A stretch of 64,000 nucleotides of DNA from Terrimicrobium sacchariphilum (GTDB taxonomy: Bacteria; Verrucomicrobiota; Verrucomicrobiia; Chthoniobacterales; Terrimicrobiaceae): contig NZ_BDCO01000003.1 in assembly GCF_001613545.1 (NCBI RefSeq), forward strand, positions 372,001 through 436,000. The letters run 5' to 3'. Both the position numbers and the translations under genes were made by a program. Positions 60,625 to 64,000 of this stretch are shown here, piece after piece. How positions within the stretch are numbered: the first letter of the stretch is position 1; each line of letters starts with the position of its first letter. The notes under the pieces are model-generated. The model was not told where the DNA came from. It ran no database searches and saw nothing but the letters and a program-made list of their open reading frames with translations.

Positions 60625-63600
60625 ATGAAGGGGCGTACTCTCCAGCGATCCCAGGGAGGCGGTGCTCTCCTGGTGACGCTGGCCTTTGTCGTGCTGGTTA
60701 CGGTGGCGATCCTTGCCTTCGTCGCGCACACGCAAAGCGCCCTTCTCACCGCCCGCACCACCGTGTCCCGCATGGAGAGCGAAAATCTGGTGACGAGTGC
60801 GGTCGAGGCCACCATCAGTGATCTACGACAGGAAATGCTCGCCGGGTCTCTGAAGGATGCTGCCCGACCCAGCTTCGACTCCCTCGATCCGCTCGTGGTG
60901 CGCCGCCGATGGGCCATGGTTCCCTCCCGGTTGGTCTCCCCCAATATTCCGGCCACCGGGTTTGAAAATCTGGTCAAGCAAAGCCTCTATCGCAAAAACT
61001 TCTATCCCGGCGCGACCGCGACCACCAATTTCATTACCTACGGTCCCGCCTCCTCCGTCGGGTCGCGGCGCGCGAGTGCAGTCAATACGGGGACGCCCTC
61101 TGCGGACGGTCGGCTGCTTTCCGCCGCACGTTGGGATCAAGTCGCTCTCGCCGCCCAATCCTTTCCAGACAACGCCTTGCCCGACTGGATTTATGTGACC
61201 CGCAGCGGGGTACCCTCCGATGGCACGACGCTCGCCGAGGCTGGGGCCTCCAAGCCCGACATGGCTAACACGAACTATGTGGTCGGGCGGTATGCCTACC
61301 AGATTTACGATGTGGGCGGGCTGCTCGACATCAATACTGCTGGGCTGCCGGCGACTTTCGCCACCAATGCCGCAGCCCGCGGAGGCGTGCAATGGGCGGA
61401 CCTTACCGCTCTCGGACTCACCAGCGACCAGGTGGCGAGCCTTATGGATTTTCGCTTTTCGGCCACGAAGTCATATTCCGACCTCCCGGAAATGGTGCGT
61501 TACGGAGCCGAACGCTCAGGATTCCTCACTCCGCTTTCCGCTGGCAGTGACTCGGACGGCTTCTTTTATTCCCGGCAGGATCTGCTGCGCTTCTTCCTGC
61601 GGCTGTTCGGAAAAACCAGGCTCAAGGACTGCACGACTGCGGAGCGAGAGATCCTTGCCTCGCTGACCCAGGATTCGCGGTTCCTCGCCTCGCCCTCCTG
61701 GAATCCTCCCACCCTTGGCACGGCCGAGCGCCCTGCCATCAAGCAGGAGACCAAGGGCGGCAACAACTCGTACGGAAAGGACGATTTATTCAACCCGGTG
61801 ATCGTGACCAATACCGTGACGTCCTCCAAGCCATTCACCCGACCGCGCTTCACCGATCCCCGCACGATGTCCGGCCTCAAGGAGGTGAGCGCCAAACCCG
61901 GTGATCCTTTTGTCCTCAATCGCTTCCCCCTCGACAGGCTGCGTCTCATTACCCGCGATGCCACGGCGGACCAGAATAGCCTGATCTATCGATATTTCGG
62001 CCTTACGAGGTCCTCCCCGGATGACCCATGGGTGTATGATCACGGTACCTCCGAGACAGCCGGAAACTCCGAGCGCATTCTCTATCTGGATGAGCCGAGG
62101 ACGGGTGCCTTTACGAATGACGGTAATGCGCGGGAACCCGATTTTGTCGAAACGCTCAAGGCGGCCATCTCAGCCGGTTCGCTGGGCAAGAGCGCAGGCA
62201 TTTATAATGGTGGCAGCGACTGGGCCAACGCCCGTGATCAGCGTCTAAATTATCAGCTGATGCAGATATTTGCGAATATCATCGATCAGTATGATGAGGA
62301 TGGCTACCCGACCCATATCCAGTTTGATGGGATGGACTTCTATGGAGTGGAGAATCTCCCGTACCTGCAGCGTATCAAGATCTTCATGGCCCGGCTGTTG
62401 GTCGATTCGGACCCTGCTCTCGACTCGAGCGGGAAGCCGCTGAAGAATCAGCCGTACTCCATGGTGTGGCTGCCGGAGGTCTGGAACCCCCACGATCCCA
62501 ATCAAGCCCTGCCCGCCGATCGCCCGACAAAGTTCCGCGTGGTGGCCGACACCCTTGGTGTGGCTTTCCCCATGCAATATCGGGATTCCGCCAATAACAC
62601 CGATACCTATTACAATGATGGGATGGCGGATTTCGATCCCGACAAGAACAACATCGAACTGACGCCGCTCGCATTGAGCAAGTCCTACGAGCCGACCATG
62701 ATCAACCGGCTTTCCCTGGGTACGCCGTCGGTGCCGCTGACAAGTATCGATCGCAAGCCGCCGCCACCCACGAAGCCAACCGATCCGTACATCGACTGGA
62801 GCCTTCAGGCCCCGGTCGATAGTGATCTCGCCGGTATTGCCAGCCCGGCCATCTTTGTGGACCTGAATGTCGCCAAAATCGGCCTCCGCTACTACACGAA
62901 TGACCAGAAACCTGGCATCACCTTTGGGATGGAATATCAGGATGCCAAGACAGGCACATGGCATCGTTATCTGGACCGTACTCTCCTGCGCGCAGGAGCC
63001 GATGGCGGCACCGATAGCCCGCGCGGAAAATCCAAGAATCAAAGCGATTACGAATTGCAGAACAACACCCGTATCGTCGCTTTTGATCCGCGCTCCGACC
63101 GCTTTTCCACCTACCGCATCCAGGAACGTGATTCCGACTCCGGCGCCTATGTCGACAGTGTGTCTCTGCGACCGGATCAGAAAGCGGGCTATGGTATGAG
63201 CTACAATCAGACGGCAGACAATCGCCAGTCTCCCGCCCGGGATGCCAACTACGGATGGACCATGGGAACTGCGAGCATCACGTCAAAGTCCACCAGCGGC
63301 AGCGGCACGCTGGGATATGCGATGGGAACCATACTTCAGAATTCCACGACGGGTACACGCTACACGGACCCCGACGGCATCCAGCGCTCTGGCGATGGCA
63401 TTCTCGCGAGCGGAACAGATGTCGAGGGACAGATGTATTGGCCCAATAACGGGCCGAGCAGGCCGATCATCCTGAACCGGCCATTTCGCTCTGTTGCCGA
63501 GTTGGGGTATGTCTTCCGCGACACGCCGGGAAGAAGTCTCGATTTCTTCACCGACAAAAGCGGAGATGCCACCCTGCTCGACTTCTTCTGCATCGGCGAG

Positions 63601-64000
63601 ACGCCGAATGACGCCATAACCTCGGCACGGGTGTCGGCCAATACCCGCAACGTCAAGGTGCTCGTGAGTTTGTTGAAGGGGGCGCTGCGCGACCCCGTTA
63701 GCAAAACCACGTTGTCTGGCACTCGCGCTTCCGAGGCGGCACAGGCTCTGGTCGGCCTCACGACCGACGCCGCCAAGGGGCCGTTGCTGAATCGCTCGGA
63801 GCTCGCCACCCAGCTCCTCGCTGCACTCCCGGTTTCCAGTTCGGATAAAACGGAGCGTATCAAGCGACAGCGCGAAGTCTTTGTCCGCGCCCTGGCAGAT
63901 TCTCTCGAAACGAGAACCTGGAACCTGCTGATCGACCTGATCGCTCAGACCGGGCGTGTGCCCAATGGAAAAACCGCTTTTACGGATTTTCGTGTGGAGT
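60625..64000 (+). CDS. Verru_Chthon cassette protein A, 5' part (runs off right edge)
   Basis: At least 1125 codons are open from the ATG at 60625 to the window edge. The N-terminus RSQGGGALLVTLAFVVLVTVAILAFVAHTQSALL is a GspK/PilX-like signal (Gly followed by a hydrophobic helix, without the +5 Glu), with a very large exported region after it. Blocks such as YQIYDVGGLLDINTAGLP, LNYQLMQIFANIIDQYDEDGYPTHIQFDG and YSMVWLPEVWNPHDPN look conserved. The DVGGLLDINTAG block resembles the 'D-x-x-G-x-I-N-x-N' seen in GspK. A role as the large tip or capping subunit of the apparatus is inference; the C-terminus is missing. Confidence 0.85.
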   Translation, partial: MKGRTLQRSQGGGALLVTLAFVVLVTVAILAFVAHTQSALLTARTTVSRMESENLVTSAVEATISDLRQEMLAGSLKDAARPSFDSLDPLVVRRRWAMVPSRLVSPNIPATGFENLVKQSLYRKNFYPGATATTNFITYGPASSVGSRRASAVNTGTPSADGRLLSAARWDQVALAAQSFPDNALPDWIYVTRSGVPSDGTTLAEAGASKPDMANTNYVVGRYAYQIYDVGGLLDINTAGLPATFATNAAARGGVQWADLTALGLTSDQVASLMDFRFSATKSYSDLPEMVRYGAERSGFLTPLSAGSDSDGFFYSRQDLLRFFLRLFGKTRLKDCTTAEREILASLTQDSRFLASPSWNPPTLGTAERPAIKQETKGGNNSYGKDDLFNPVIVTNTVTSSKPFTRPRFTDPRTMSGLKEVSAKPGDPFVLNRFPLDRLRLITRDATADQNSLIYRYFGLTRSSPDDPWVYDHGTSETAGNSERILYLDEPRTGAFTNDGNAREPDFVETLKAAISAGSLGKSAGIYNGGSDWANARDQRLNYQLMQIFANIIDQYDEDGYPTHIQFDGMDFYGVENLPYLQRIKIFMARLLVDSDPALDSSGKPLKNQPYSMVWLPEVWNPHDPNQALPADRPTKFRVVADTLGVAFPMQYRDSANNTDTYYNDGMADFDPDKNNIELTPLALSKSYEPTMINRLSLGTPSVPLTSIDRKPPPPTKPTDPYIDWSLQAPVDSDLAGIASPAIFVDLNVAKIGLRYYTNDQKPGITFGMEYQDAKTGTWHRYLDRTLLRAGADGGTDSPRGKSKNQSDYELQNNTRIVAFDPRSDRFSTYRIQERDSDSGAYVDSVSLRPDQKAGYGMSYNQTADNRQSPARDANYGWTMGTASITSKSTSGSGTLGYAMGTILQNSTTGTRYTDPDGIQRSGDGILASGTDVEGQMYWPNNGPSRPIILNRPFRSVAELGYVFRDTPGRSLDFFTDKSGDATLLDFFCIGETPNDAITSARVSANTRNVKVLVSLLKGALRDPVSKTTLSGTRASEAAQALVGLTTDAAKGPLLNRSELATQLLAALPVSSSDKTERIKRQREVFVRALADSLETRTWNLLIDLIAQTGRVPNGKTAFTDFRVE

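Overview
The window reads as a chromosomal segment of a Gram-negative, GC-rich heterotroph of the Verrucomicrobiota, most likely the Chthoniobacter/Terrimicrobium (Spartobacteria) side. The evidence is the right-hand end: a PEP-CTERM protein is followed by four ordered pseudopilin-type genes matching the 'Verru_Chthon cassette' B-C-D-A set, a group known essentially from this phylum. Shine-Dalgarno sequences are patchy, codon bias is strongly G/C, and many genes overlap by 4-8 nt. I see no rRNA, tRNA, CRISPR array, insertion sequence or prophage. Placement at genus level is inference.

Layout. 0-7.3 kb is housekeeping: the N-terminus of FtsK (cut by the left edge), mannose-6-phosphate isomerase, LarB, a GNAT acetyltransferase, MutL, an A-type Fe-S carrier, an unrecognised membrane-anchored protein and a MidA-like methyltransferase. 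7.4-33 kb is a carbohydrate and organic-acid catabolic region: sugar isomerases, an MDR dehydrogenase, Gfo/Idh and ThuA proteins, a heparinase II/III-like lyase, a GH130-type enzyme, a GHL6/GH42M-type hydrolase with a phosphomannose-isomerase-like cupin, MFS, SLC13 and AEC transporters, an FMN hydroxyacid oxidase, a siroheme reductase and DeoC. These are arranged as small units, three of them divergently paired with an AraC regulator and one led by a GntR regulator. A GGTGGC-N3-GCCACC palindrome in front of the GntR gene recurs in front of a sugar isomerase gene 18 kb away, which suggests a shared regulon.

32.9-37.4 kb is a tight minus-strand run: pyruvate kinase, GltS glutamate symporter, glutaminase, transglutaminase-like protease. 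37.5-49.7 kb holds a P-type cation ATPase, a run of small exported proteins and lipoproteins including one with EF-hands, an OprD-like porin, an HdeD-like membrane protein, an RND efflux pair and a DUF4105 protein. 49.7-56.7 kb holds a lipase-like hydrolase and a tight four-gene operon: M14 carboxypeptidase, threonine-synthase-like PLP enzyme, dicarboxylate/amino-acid symporter, and a fusion of a cyanophycinase-like S51 domain with a BPL_N-type amidotransferase domain.

56.8-64.0 kb is the surface-protein and pseudopilin cassette, cut by the right edge. Its members look like a dedicated assembly or export apparatus built from type II secretion/type IV pilus-style minor pilins serving one PEP-CTERM, beta-helical surface protein. 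It is the strongest candidate here for a poorly described system; the S51-BPL_N operon and the GntR regulon are next. All family assignments were made by reading the sequence, without database searches.
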